DNA of 64,000 nucleotides from Chitinophagaceae bacterium (lineage in GTDB: Bacteria; Bacteroidota; Bacteroidia; Chitinophagales; Chitinophagaceae): assembly GCA_016710165.1 (NCBI GenBank), contig JADJLJ010000002.1:186001-250000 (forward strand), read 5' to 3'. Below are positions 43,042 to 52,017 of the stretch, piece after piece. The translations under genes and the position numbers were made by a program. Under the pieces are notes generated by a model. That model was not told the DNA's origin, made no database searches, and saw nothing but the letters and a program-made list of their open reading frames with translations. Within the stretch, counting starts at the first letter, position 1; each line of letters starts with the position of its first letter.

Positions 43042-44566
43042 TTATTTATTGCTGGTACTTTTGATGATATCATTCAGTATTGTTTTGATTTCTGCGATCT
43101 CTTTCTGCTGGGACAGAATAACCTGTTGCTGCTCCTGAACGGCTTTCACCAGCGGCACAACAAACTCTGCATAGCGGAGGCCGTAAAGATCAGAGGAGTT
43201 CTTTGGTTTATCCACTCCGCTGAAGTCATAACCTGTTTCTTTAGCGGCCTGTTCCACTTCCTGGGCCACAAAACCTGACTGGATCATTCTTTCCTTTTCT
43301 GCCAGCCCCTTCTGCATATCACTATTCCATGACGGCCCATTCTGTTCATCCAGTTTTTTACTGAGGGCTGCTGCGTCCAGCAAATACGTGACAGGCCGTA
43401 GCTTCAGGATGAATCCGAGTCCCTTCACATTTTCCTGTATATTCTTTTTGAAACGACCATCACTGATATTGGTCCAGTTGACAAATCCACCGATCGATAC
43501 CGTAGAGCTGTTACCAATTCTTGCCTGGTTGCTTGCTGTAGCACGTGCTGAACTGCCAAGGGCAATACTGTTAAAAGTCCCATCCGCATCCGCCCTGGTA
43601 TCACTTCCGATCATGGTATTATTCCAACCGAGGTTGGCAACTGCTCCGGCAGCATATCCCATGGCCACATTGTAGGATGCCGAAGTGGTATGCCGGAGTG
43701 CAGCATTACCTATTCCTACATTATTCCAGCCTGCTGTATTAAACCCAAGTGCATTGATCCCAACGGCAGTATTTTCCTCTCCGGTTGTATTGGAGTATAA
43801 TGTTCCTGAACCTAGTGCAGAATTGTTTTCCCCGGTAGTATTGTTTTTGAGCGACTCATTCCCTATTGCTGTATTATTAGTTGCAAACGAAGTGGTGTAA
43901 AGTAAAGCATCATACCCAACGGCTGTATTTCTCCAGCCAGTCGTATTGGAATACAAAGCATGAACACCATAAGCCGTATTCTGCCCTCCGGTTGTATTGT
44001 TTCGCATGGCATCTACACCAAATGCCGAGTTAGAATGGCCGGTTGTATTATTAAGCAAGGCAAACGCACCTACAGCGGTATTGGCATCTGCAGTAGTATT
44101 CTGGTAAAGTGCACCGTGACCTATTCCGGTATTATATGAACCGGTGCTGTTGTATTCCAATGCTTCACCCAATGCCGAGTTGGCCGTTCCAAGTGTATTG
44201 GTACGCAGTGCATGCCAGCCCATACCTGTATTATAAGTACCGGTTGTGTTGGAAAACAGTGCGTCCACGCCGGTGGCGGTATTAAAATTGCCTGCTGTGT
44301 TGTTGTAAAGAGAATTAAATCCCAGTGCGGTATTGGAATTTCCGGTGGTATTGGATAAGCCGCTGTTAACACCTGCAAACGTATTGGACGTTCCTTTTAC
44401 CGACAGCACAGCATTGCCGCCAATGCGGTAAAGCGAATCGGTATTGATACTGCCGCCCGATACATCCAGCTTAAAGGCGGGAACGGTTGTGCCAATGCCT
44501 ATATGCTGCGAAAACAGTACGGAGGCCGAAAAAATACCTGTTGCGAAAAGAATAATTTTTTTTCAT
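43042..44566 (-). CDS. Tail-fibre-like surface protein with YadA-head repeats and S74 chaperone; start shifted by a poly-A run
   Basis: The body frame gives about 507 aa. From ATG 44566 the codons are MKK then AAT, and the frame runs to a stop; with 7 instead of 8 A the start would be MKKIILFATGIFSASVLFSQ, a perfect signal peptide joined to HIGIGTTVPAFKLDVSGG. About 16 copies of a 17-residue unit (NTAxGxxALxxNTTGxx) follow, a trimeric YadA-head type array. The C-terminus is an S74 intramolecular chaperone: ISDGRFKKNIQ with the Ser-Lys cleavage site, then YLLD and YAEFVVPLVKAVQEQQ. It probably forms a trimeric surface fibre; what it binds is unknown. Confidence 0.85.
43566..44394 (-). repeat. 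About 16 degenerate 51-bp tandem repeats encoding NTAxGxxALxxNTTGxx
   Basis: Within the surface protein the 17-codon unit recurs about 16 times, with conserved Asn, Thr and Gly positions but divergent codons, so it is an old, protein-level repeat. It is followed by the S74 domain. Confidence 0.8.
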
Positions 44567-44826
44567 TTTTTTACGATTAGGGTACAAACCTAATATCCGG
44601 TGCAACCATTCCGGGTTGCCTTTTTCCAAACGGCCATCTTTTTTTCCCTTTCGGATGGCCCATAAAAAATATTTTTTGATGCCCGGTTCTTTCCAATTGC
44701 GGTATCAGGTATTTTAAAGGAGGCATTGGCTTTCCCATCGGCGGCAGACCCATGCCGGGGCCTTATGTAGGGGTGATTTTGCAGAGTAAGTTGTTAACTT
44801 TAACCAGTGAAATAACAGCTTTGCCA
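44567..44826. other. 260-bp divergent intergenic region with two hairpins
   Basis: Between the surface protein and the sensor kinase are two short inverted repeats: GCAACC-ATTCCG-GGTTGC (44602-44607 with 44614-44619, then a T5 run) and GGCCATC / GATGGCC (44632-44638 with 44654-44660). The T5 after the first could stop transcription. No clear -7 box with a matching -33 was found. Confidence 0.4.
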
Positions 44827-47800
44827 ATGATGCGCCTCTCTGTTTATCTTATTGCTTTTTTTTTGATTTCGGGTAACCCGTTGGCAGCACAGTATTTTGC
44901 CGAAAATAAATTTACGAACTACACAACTGCTGACGGCCTTTCCGATAACACCATAACCGGTATTGCGCAGGACGGGGCCGGTTATATCTGGCTGCCTACC
45001 GCATCCGGGTTGAACCGCTACGATGGTACACGTTTTGTGCAGTATCATAGTACCGGCGACAGCCTTTCACCGGCTTCAGAAGAATTTTTCGGGTTAAAAT
45101 GGCTCGATAAGGAACGGCTGGCATTCTATACCGCGGGGATACATATCATCAATACAAGGACTGGCCATACCAATAACCTCTTCATACCATATCCCGACAG
45201 AAAGTACCAGTCTAAATTCAATTTGCTCCCTGAAATGCTTGGTGACGAACAGGGAAATATATTCATTCTTAACCGCTCGGGATTTTACCATTTTGATAAA
45301 CAGCAAAAACTGGCATACCGGTTCGATTACTATACAGCCGACCAGGTTCCTTTGGCTTATTTTGCATTCGGAAGGGAATTGGTGGAACTGGATGACCAGC
45401 ATTTGCTTATAACTGCTATTGACGGACTTTATATTTATGCCAGGCGGGAAAAAAAATTGACGAAGTTAAAGGCAGGAGATTATCCCCTGCTGGATGGATT
45501 TTTAGACTATCCCACCACATTTTACCGCTTCTTTCAGGCGAAACGGGGAAGCATGGTAGTCACAAAAATGAACAGTGACAGCATTTTCCATATTAACATC
45601 CCCGGCAATAGGAAGACCATTTCAAAGGTGCCATTCGTTTTTACCAAGGATGAGGTTCATTGGCGTTCCCGGCTGGCTGCAGCAAATGATAGTGTCTTCT
45701 ATATTACGGGGCATATTTCGGGTTTTTATAAAATGCAGCTGAATCAGCAAACAGGGGCGATCAGGATATTTCCCGAAAAATATTTTAAAACATCGCTTTG
45801 CTATGGCTTGCTTACAGACCGCGATAATAATTTATGGGTGGCCACCAATAAGGGCCTGTTTAAGCAGGATGATATCCGTTCAAAAGTGCAGGTTGCTCAT
45901 TTGCCCGAAGGGCTTGAAAGCTCATTTCCAAACATACGTATAAGTGCAATATATGCCAGTGAACAAAAAGTATATGCCGGCAACAACTCCAAGGCAGGAC
46001 TGCTGGTATTTGATAAAAGAACATTTCAGTTTGAAGAACAGGTACTCTTTAAAAATTATGAAAGGTCACACGGGGTTAACAGTGTTTTCAGGATATCCTC
46101 CGTCAGTCCGTCTGTATTGTTTTTAGGGACGAACGGGGCTCTGTTTCTCTACCATGAAAAGAACGGAACGCTGACAGCGTTGAAACCGGAGGGATGGAGT
46201 GATGGAGATTGGGTAAATGATCTGTACAGGGACAGCCAGAATAATCTATGGATAAGTTCCATAAACCTGTACCAGTATGATCTCCTGAAACAAAAATTTA
46301 CCCTGGTCCCGCAGACCAAGCCCATCCCGGCAATACCGGTGGCTATCCGGGAAGATAATGCCGGGAATATCTGGGTGGCAGGACATGGCATAACCCGGTA
46401 TAACATCTCACAGAACAGGTTTGATCTTAAGATCGATTCCTTTCCATTCATAAAAATGCCCGACAGGCAGGTCACGGCAATGGAGATTGATAAGGGGAAT
46501 ACCATATGGTTTGGTAGTGCCAACAACGGCCTGGTCAGCTATAATATTGAAAAAAAATCTTTCCGGCATTTTACCCGCAGCAATGGATTGCCGGATGACA
46601 ATATTGGCTCCATGCTGATCATCGGCAATAAACTATGGATGTCCTGTTATTCCGGTCTGGCCAGTATGGATCTTGAAACATTACAGATAAAAAGTTTTGG
46701 AAAGGAGGAAGGGTTCCCGGATATGCCGGTCATGAAGGGCTCCAACCTGTTTTACGACAGTACAGAGCGGCAATTGTATGTTGGTTTTTTCAATGCAGCC
46801 GTGCGCTTTGATCCTTCCGGAATATTGATGCCCGGAAAGCAACCCGCTGTATTCATAGAAAACCTGAAGATCGGCGGAAACAAGAATGTTTTTCTTCCGG
46901 GTGATAAGATCACAACTTCCTGGAAGCAGAATGATCTGATGATCACCATCGGCAGCATCAATTTCACCGATGGCCGCAACCAGCATTATGCTTACCGGGT
47001 TGTGAAGAACAGCGATTCACCATGGCAGTTATTGGGAAGCCAGCAATCATTCAGCATTTCCAATCTTTCTCCGGGCATTCACCGCATACAGGTGAAGATA
47101 TTTTCTGTTCATAACCGCTGGCATGAACAGGTAAATGAGATCACCGTGGAAGTATTCCCTCCGTACTGGCAGAAAGCCTGGTTCAGGGCATTGGCCCTGT
47201 TACTGGCCATGAAATTTGTATTCCTGGTCATACAGTGGAGAACACAGCTGGCCCGGAAAAAGGAAATGCAAAAAACCCAAATGGAAAAACTGAAGGCAGA
47301 GGATTATAAAAACCGGTATGAACTGGAACAGATCACGCACTATTTTTCTTCCTCGCTCGCTGGTAAAAAAACGGCGGAGGAAGTGCTTTGGGATGTGGCA
47401 GGTAACCTCATCGGCCAGATGAACTATGAAGATTGCATGATCTACCTGTGGAATGAGGACAAAACAAAAATGGTGCAGAAAGCAGCGTATGGGCCAAAGG
47501 GCGATCCGGAAATCATTTCCTCACAGTTGTTTGATGTGATTCCCGGGCAGGGTGTGGTAGGGCATGTGATGCAAACCTTGCAGCCCGTGCTGATACAGGA
47601 TACAAGAGAAGACGGTCGTTACCGGGTGGATGAAGCCTTCCGGTTAAGCGAGGTCTGTGTTCCGGTCATTCATAATGGTGAATTGCTTGGTATCATTGAT
47701 TCCGAACATCACAAAGCGGGTTATTTCACGGAACGGGATATCAAGGTACTTACCACGATTGCCACATTGATCGGCAATAAACTGAAACAGCTGGAATCCG

Positions 47801-48495
47801 AACAGATACTGGAAGTAAAACAGCGGGAACTGGCAAACATCAATGCACAGCTGGCAGAGGCAAAATTATCTGCTTTGCAGGCCCAGATGAATCCTCATTT
47901 TATTTTCAATGCGCTCAACAGCATTAAGCGTATGATCCTCGATGGTGATAATGAAAAGGCATCCCGTTACCTGAGCAGGTTTGCGCTGATGATCCGGATG
48001 ACGTTGAACCATTCCAAGGAAGCTTTTGTAACACTGGCTGAAAATATTGAATACTTAAAGGCTTACCTCGGCATGGAGCAGCTGCGGTTCGACGGTTCAT
48101 TCAACTGGACCATTTCAGTTGCTGCAGATATTGATCCGGAAGAAACGGGTATTCCATCCCTCATGATCCAGCCCTTGGTGGAAAATGCCATATGGCATGG
48201 ACTCCTGCAATCGGAGAACGATAAGAAACTCGCTGTTTCATTTACACGCAGTGAAAACAAGATCACCTGTATCATTGAGGATAACGGGATTGGTATCCGG
48301 CAGTCGCAACGGATCAAAGAACAGAACAAAGGCAATCACCGTTCCGTGGGGCTCGACAACCTGCGTAACCGGATAAAGATCCTGAATGAGAAATACAAAG
48401 TGGCATGCAGACTTGTTATTACCGACCTGGGTGACGTACCCGGCAATGAACAGGGTACACGGGCCACACTTGAATTTGAAATCAGTAACGGGTAA
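44827..48495 (+). CDS. Large sensor histidine kinase: beta-propeller, Y_Y_Y, GAF, LytS-type kinase
   Basis: About 1222 aa from ATG 44827 (MMRLSVYLIAFFLISG). A signal peptide leads to two-component-regulator-type propeller repeats to about residue 710 (TITGIAQDGAGYIWLPTASGL, DNNLWVATNKGLF, DNIGSMLIIGNKLWMSC), then a Y_Y_Y domain (about 715-785), one membrane helix (about 784-804), a GAF domain (about 838-988) and the kinase: His box QMNPHFIFNALN (about 1019-1030), then PLVENAIWHG and a HATPase with DNGIGI. Only one autokinase His and no receiver are present, so it signals to the LytTR regulator next door. The propeller probably senses a periplasmic ligand; GAF may add a cytoplasmic one. Confidence 0.9.
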   Translation: MMRLSVYLIAFFLISGNPLAAQYFAENKFTNYTTADGLSDNTITGIAQDGAGYIWLPTASGLNRYDGTRFVQYHSTGDSLSPASEEFFGLKWLDKERLAFYTAGIHIINTRTGHTNNLFIPYPDRKYQSKFNLLPEMLGDEQGNIFILNRSGFYHFDKQQKLAYRFDYYTADQVPLAYFAFGRELVELDDQHLLITAIDGLYIYARREKKLTKLKAGDYPLLDGFLDYPTTFYRFFQAKRGSMVVTKMNSDSIFHINIPGNRKTISKVPFVFTKDEVHWRSRLAAANDSVFYITGHISGFYKMQLNQQTGAIRIFPEKYFKTSLCYGLLTDRDNNLWVATNKGLFKQDDIRSKVQVAHLPEGLESSFPNIRISAIYASEQKVYAGNNSKAGLLVFDKRTFQFEEQVLFKNYERSHGVNSVFRISSVSPSVLFLGTNGALFLYHEKNGTLTALKPEGWSDGDWVNDLYRDSQNNLWISSINLYQYDLLKQKFTLVPQTKPIPAIPVAIREDNAGNIWVAGHGITRYNISQNRFDLKIDSFPFIKMPDRQVTAMEIDKGNTIWFGSANNGLVSYNIEKKSFRHFTRSNGLPDDNIGSMLIIGNKLWMSCYSGLASMDLETLQIKSFGKEEGFPDMPVMKGSNLFYDSTERQLYVGFFNAAVRFDPSGILMPGKQPAVFIENLKIGGNKNVFLPGDKITTSWKQNDLMITIGSINFTDGRNQHYAYRVVKNSDSPWQLLGSQQSFSISNLSPGIHRIQVKIFSVHNRWHEQVNEITVEVFPPYWQKAWFRALALLLAMKFVFLVIQWRTQLARKKEMQKTQMEKLKAEDYKNRYELEQITHYFSSSLAGKKTAEEVLWDVAGNLIGQMNYEDCMIYLWNEDKTKMVQKAAYGPKGDPEIISSQLFDVIPGQGVVGHVMQTLQPVLIQDTREDGRYRVDEAFRLSEVCVPVIHNGELLGIIDSEHHKAGYFTERDIKVLTTIATLIGNKLKQLESEQILEVKQRELANINAQLAEAKLSALQAQMNPHFIFNALNSIKRMILDGDNEKASRYLSRFALMIRMTLNHSKEAFVTLAENIEYLKAYLGMEQLRFDGSFNWTISVAADIDPEETGIPSLMIQPLVENAIWHGLLQSENDKKLAVSFTRSENKITCIIEDNGIGIRQSQRIKEQNKGNHRSVGLDNLRNRIKILNEKYKVACRLVITDLGDVPGNEQGTRATLEFEISNG

Positions 48496-48505
48496 ATACT
48501 TTTTT

Positions 48506-49264
48506 ATGAAAGCAATTTTGGTTGATGATGAACAGGATGGTATAAAAGCCATGCAAAAAATGCTGGAACGGCATTGTCCGGAAGTAAATATCATTGCATC
48601 CTGTACCAACGCTGTGCAGGCAAGGCAGCAAATAGAAATGCTCAAACCGGATGTTGTTTTCCTGGATATACAAATGCCGGGTAAAAGCGGCATTGAAATG
48701 GTTGCTGAGTTGCAGGAGAAATTCTTTGAGATCATTTTTGTAACAGCCCACAATGAGTACATGCTGCAGGCTTTGCAATACAGCGCAGCAGATTACCTGC
48801 TGAAACCCGTGGATGAAGACCGATTGATCGAAGCAGTGCACCGGGTTGAAAAACGATTACAGGAAGGGAATAAGGCTGAACTGACAGAGACCTTATTGTA
48901 CAATATCAGCAAAGCAGGGCAGCCTTCCGAAATGCGGTTATGTCTTCCAACGATAAAGGGTTTCATCATCCTGAAACTGGACGAAGTACTTTATTGTGAA
49001 GCAGAAAGAAGTTATACCGTTTTTCACCTGGAGGATAAAAAGACAGTTACCGTTTCAAAACCGTTGCTTGAATATGAGAACATACTCGGGGATACCAGTT
49101 TTTTCCGAATTCATAAATCATTTCTCATTAACCTGCGGCATATTAAGGAGTACCAGCGGGGAGAAGGGGGCACGGTAATCATGAGCAATAATGCTGAAAT
49201 TGAAGTAAGCAGGCGGAAGAAAGAACAGTTCCTGCTGAAGGTAAAAGAGATATACAAATACTGA
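48506..49264 (+). CDS. LytTR-family response regulator
   Basis: 252 aa from ATG 48506 (MKAILVDDEQDGIKAMQKML), 10 bp after the kinase stop; the longer frame inside the kinase is rejected. The receiver (about 1-120) has phospho-acceptor Asp54 (VVFLDIQMPGKSG) and Lys in LLKPVDEDR. The LytTR DNA-binding domain (about 145-250) has YCEAERSYTVFHL, FFRIHKSFLINLRHIK and VSRRKKEQFL. It pairs with the upstream LytS-type kinase and binds DNA as a dimer; the target is unknown, perhaps the divergent surface protein. Confidence 0.9.
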   Translation: MKAILVDDEQDGIKAMQKMLERHCPEVNIIASCTNAVQARQQIEMLKPDVVFLDIQMPGKSGIEMVAELQEKFFEIIFVTAHNEYMLQALQYSAADYLLKPVDEDRLIEAVHRVEKRLQEGNKAELTETLLYNISKAGQPSEMRLCLPTIKGFIILKLDEVLYCEAERSYTVFHLEDKKTVTVSKPLLEYENILGDTSFFRIHKSFLINLRHIKEYQRGEGGTVIMSNNAEIEVSRRKKEQFLLKVKEIYKY

Positions 49265-49366
49265 CCGGATCAAATTTAAAACCAGCCGGACCGGTCACCT
49301 GAACAGACCCCCCGCCGGGGGCCGGCAAGGGAATTCACGGGTTAGTTTTTGCAGGGGCAGGAATGA

Positions 49367-50770
49367 TCAGTTAAGTACACTGGTTTCTTTCTCTGTTTTA
49401 ATATTTTCCTGTTCCCTGATCTTTCCCCATCCACCCAATACGTTTCGCAGGTTGTGTACGCCTTCACGTTTTAACAGTGAAGAGGCAATCACGCTTCTGT
49501 AACCATCTGTACAGTGCACATATAGGTTTTGAGTATCCTCAAAATGCGCCAGGTTCACCACATCATTCATTTCATTTAAGGGCAGGTTCCGGGCATTTTT
49601 GATGTGCTCATCCGCAAATTCAGTTTCCCTTCTTACGTCCACCACCAGCAGGTTGGGATCGTGGGGTATGTCCATGGCCAGTTCATCGGCTTCCACATCA
49701 ATGATCATGTCAACCGTCTCTCCTGCGGCCTGCCATGCTTCAAATCCGCCTTCAAGGCAGCCCTGCATTTTATCAAAACCAACCCTTGACAGGCGCACAA
49801 CAGATTCTTCTTCTTTTCCCGGTTCAGCAACCAGTATCATTGGCTTATCAAAAGACAACAGGCTTCCGGCCCATTCTGCAAAGCGGCCTTCCAGCCCGAT
49901 GAAAATACTGCCGGGTACAAATCCTTTTGTAAATACAGCTGCATTTCTTGTATCCAGGATGAGTACATTTTCGTTCATGAGTTTTTTGAAATCCGTTATT
50001 GAAAGAGCCGTCAATCCTTTTTGTTTTACAGCATCCAGGCTTTCGTATCCCTGCATATTTATCCGGGCATTGATGGCAAAGTATTTTGGCGCAATGCCCA
50101 GCCCTTTTGTAACAGCAGCAATAAAATCTTCTTTTGACTGCGGCTGCAGGGCATAATTTGTTTTCTTTTGTTCGCCGATGGTACTGAAGGTTTCCGGGCC
50201 CATATTTTTTCCGCAACTGCTGCCGGCCCCATGTGCAGGGTAAACCAATACATTGTCTGCCAGCGGAAGAATCTTATTCTGAATGGTATCGTACATGATG
50301 CCCGCCAGTTCCGTACTGCTCATGTTTCCGCTGCTCAGGTCAGGGCGGCCAACATCTCCCACAAACAAGGTGTCGCCGGTAAAGATCGCATGGGGTATAT
50401 CCTGCTCATCCCGCAGCAAATAACAACTGCTTTCCAGCGTATGCCCGGGAGTGTGCAGTACCTGGATACTTAGTTTACCGAGTTTAAAGATCTCGTTTTC
50501 TTTGCTGTTGTAAACCTCATAATTGGTCTTTGCACCGGGCCCGTAAATGATGGGCGCACCTGTTTTTTTACCCAGGTCTATATGGCCGCTTACAAAGTCT
50601 GCATGAAAATGTGTTTCAAAAATATATTTTATGCCGGCGTTCCTTTCTTTGGCCAGCCCGATGTATTCATCCGTATCACGTAACGGATCTATGATGGCTG
50701 CTTCGCCTTCGCTTTCTATGTAGTAAGCGGCCTCACTGAGGCAACCCGTATACAGTTGTTTTATGAACAT
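49367..50770 (-). CDS. CstB-like persulfide dioxygenase: MBL fold with two rhodanese domains
   Basis: 467 aa. The MBL domain (about 1-240) has the motif ETHFHADFVSGH, where the sixth residue is Phe instead of His; mononuclear iron persulfide dioxygenases (ETHE1/CstB) do not need it. HTPGHTLESSCYLL and FTGDTLFVGDVGRPDL complete the fold. Two rhodanese domains follow. The first (about 260-360) lacks a catalytic Cys, with VAEPGKEEE at the active loop; the second (about 370-460) has VHCTDGYRS with the Cys. It should oxidise persulfide to sulfite in the cytoplasm. It lies just below an ArsR repressor gene on the same strand, which may control it. Confidence 0.88.
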   Translation of the reverse strand: MFIKQLYTGCLSEAAYYIESEGEAAIIDPLRDTDEYIGLAKERNAGIKYIFETHFHADFVSGHIDLGKKTGAPIIYGPGAKTNYEVYNSKENEIFKLGKLSIQVLHTPGHTLESSCYLLRDEQDIPHAIFTGDTLFVGDVGRPDLSSGNMSSTELAGIMYDTIQNKILPLADNVLVYPAHGAGSSCGKNMGPETFSTIGEQKKTNYALQPQSKEDFIAAVTKGLGIAPKYFAINARINMQGYESLDAVKQKGLTALSITDFKKLMNENVLILDTRNAAVFTKGFVPGSIFIGLEGRFAEWAGSLLSFDKPMILVAEPGKEEESVVRLSRVGFDKMQGCLEGGFEAWQAAGETVDMIIDVEADELAMDIPHDPNLLVVDVRRETEFADEHIKNARNLPLNEMNDVVNLAHFEDTQNLYVHCTDGYRSVIASSLLKREGVHNLRNVLGGWGKIREQENIKTEKETSVLN

Positions 50771-50812
50771 GACAGTAGTTTTAAAAATCTGGCCCGTAAA
50801 GGTAAAATAAAA

Positions 50813-50846
50813 AAAGCGGATGTTTTTAACACCCGCTTTGAATTAA
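50813..50846 (-). terminator. Rho-independent terminator after arsR
   Basis: On the minus strand a 12-bp stem with one mismatch (50839-50828 with 50824-50813), loop of 3, is followed by a run of T. It lies after the ArsR stop and ahead of the CstB-like gene, so the latter must have its own promoter or be read through. Confidence 0.75.
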
Positions 50847-50861
50847 ACTTTTCAAAGAATT

Positions 50862-51221
50862 TTAGCCAACCAGGTTTTTTACAAACTGGCTGATCTCATC
50901 TATACGCTTGTAGTTGACCATGTAGAAGATGAATTTTCCGTCACGTTCCGTTGTAACGATACCTGCTTTACGCAGAATGGCCAGGTGCTGGGATGCAACG
51001 GATTGCTCCAGCCGCAGGCGAACGTAAATTTCCGTAACAGTGATCTTTTTTTCCTCTTCGATCAATTTAAGTAGTTGCTGGCGAAGCTTGTGGTTTAAGG
51101 CACGTAACACCAATGCTGCTTTTTTCAGCGCATGATAATCTACATTAATGGAAGAATTTGTTGATGCGTCGGCAGGAGCGGTCGTAGTCTCCTGCTCATT
51201 TGATTGAGACGAAACCATCAT
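50862..51221 (-). CDS. ArsR/SmtB-family winged-helix repressor, no cysteines
   Basis: 119 aa. The winged-helix region is about residues 28-110: LRALNHKLRQQLLKLIEE, then the recognition helix in QSVASQHLAILRKAGIV and wing ERDGKFIFYMVN. The first 25 residues are Ser/Thr-rich and probably disordered. There is no Cys anywhere, so it is not a BigR/SqrR-type persulfide or metal sensor by the known cysteine mechanism, even though a persulfide dioxygenase gene follows. A perfect 9-bp inverted repeat covers its promoter, suggesting autorepression. Confidence 0.88.
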   Translation of the reverse strand: MMVSSQSNEQETTTAPADASTNSSINVDYHALKKAALVLRALNHKLRQQLLKLIEEEKKITVTEIYVRLRLEQSVASQHLAILRKAGIVTTERDGKFIFYMVNYKRIDEISQFVKNLVG

Positions 51222-51262
51222 AAGATTTAAATTTTAAATATGCTTGAACAATGTTGAACGCA

Positions 51263-51299
51263 CAAATATACTAATAATTGTTTATGCAACTAGTATATT
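51263..51299 (-). promoter_or_regulatory. arsR promoter with overlapping operator-like inverted repeat
   Basis: On the minus strand TATATTTG (51270-51263) is a good -7 box and TTG (51289-51287) lies 16 bp upstream. A perfect inverted repeat, AATATACTA (51265-51273) and TAGTATATT (51291-51299), brackets this pair with a 17-bp spacer. A dimer bound here would cover the promoter, so autorepression is likely. Confidence 0.6.
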
Positions 51300-51336
51300 A
51301 ACATGAAATATATCATGTTTTTGCAGGATGGCCCTG

Positions 51337-52017
51337 CTATTTACTGCTAAGTGTTTGAAATTCTTTCAGATAGAACGGCTCGCTATAAGCCAGGTCTGTA
51401 AATTGTTTTTTTAAAAAGAACAGATCGGAGAGCCTGCTCATGCCTTCTGGCATAATCAAGACCTTCTGGAAAAATGCATTCGGATGGTTACAAACGGATT
51501 CCCACTTGGCAGAACCGCTTCCAAAGAACAGGATCTTATTGACAGATAATTCCTTTTCAAATGACATTTCATTCAGTATAAGTGGCCGGGGGCTGAGGTA
51601 TGGATCCAGGTCTTTATCATAGATCGCCGTAAACACTTCCATTCTTCTTGCATCGATCATGGGGCAAAAAAGAATCGGCTCATCGCCAGGTCTGTGAACA
51701 AGGGTTGCAGAAGCGGTTAAAACCTCAAGGGTATTTAAAGCGATCAGTGGTTTTTTTAAAGCATAGCATAAACCCTTGGCGCTTGCCATTCCCACCCGCA
51801 GCCCGGTGTATGAACCCGGGCCTGCAGTAACTGCTACAGCATCAATAGTGCTTAGTTTAATTCCCGTGATCTTTTGAAGCTCCAAAATGGCAGACTGTAA
51901 AAAAGAAGCATGGTCTTTTTGAGATTCATTTAAAAGATACTGCAGTACACAGCCGTCTTCCGCAAAACTGGTATGCGCCTGTTCAGTGGATGTATCAATA
52001 TTCAGGATGAGGCTCAT
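51337..52017 (-). CDS. tsaB: tRNA t6A biosynthesis protein TsaB
   Basis: 226 aa, the usual length. It has the ASKHA-fold start ILNIDTSTEQAHTSFAEDG, then DHASFLQSAILELQ, and the signature VAVTAGPGSYTGLRVGMASAKGL. TsaB is the partner that brings TsaD and TsaE together in making t6A37. The start ATG directly abuts the stop of the 3HCDH-like gene upstream, with no bases between, so the two are translated together. tsaE is at the other end of the window. Confidence 0.95.
   Translation of the reverse strand: MSLILNIDTSTEQAHTSFAEDGCVLQYLLNESQKDHASFLQSAILELQKITGIKLSTIDAVAVTAGPGSYTGLRVGMASAKGLCYALKKPLIALNTLEVLTASATLVHRPGDEPILFCPMIDARRMEVFTAIYDKDLDPYLSPRPLILNEMSFEKELSVNKILFFGSGSAKWESVCNHPNAFFQKVLIMPEGMSRLSDLFFLKKQFTDLAYSEPFYLKEFQTLSSK

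Noticed and set aside
43566..44394. CRISPR-like tandem repeat
   Set aside because: The units are contiguous 51-bp degenerate protein repeats without spacers and lie inside a coding frame.
49300..49325. CCCCCCGCCGGGGG stretch as a terminator between the LytTR gene and the CstB-like gene
   Set aside because: The stem is plausible but there is no T-run on either strand, so I do not call it.
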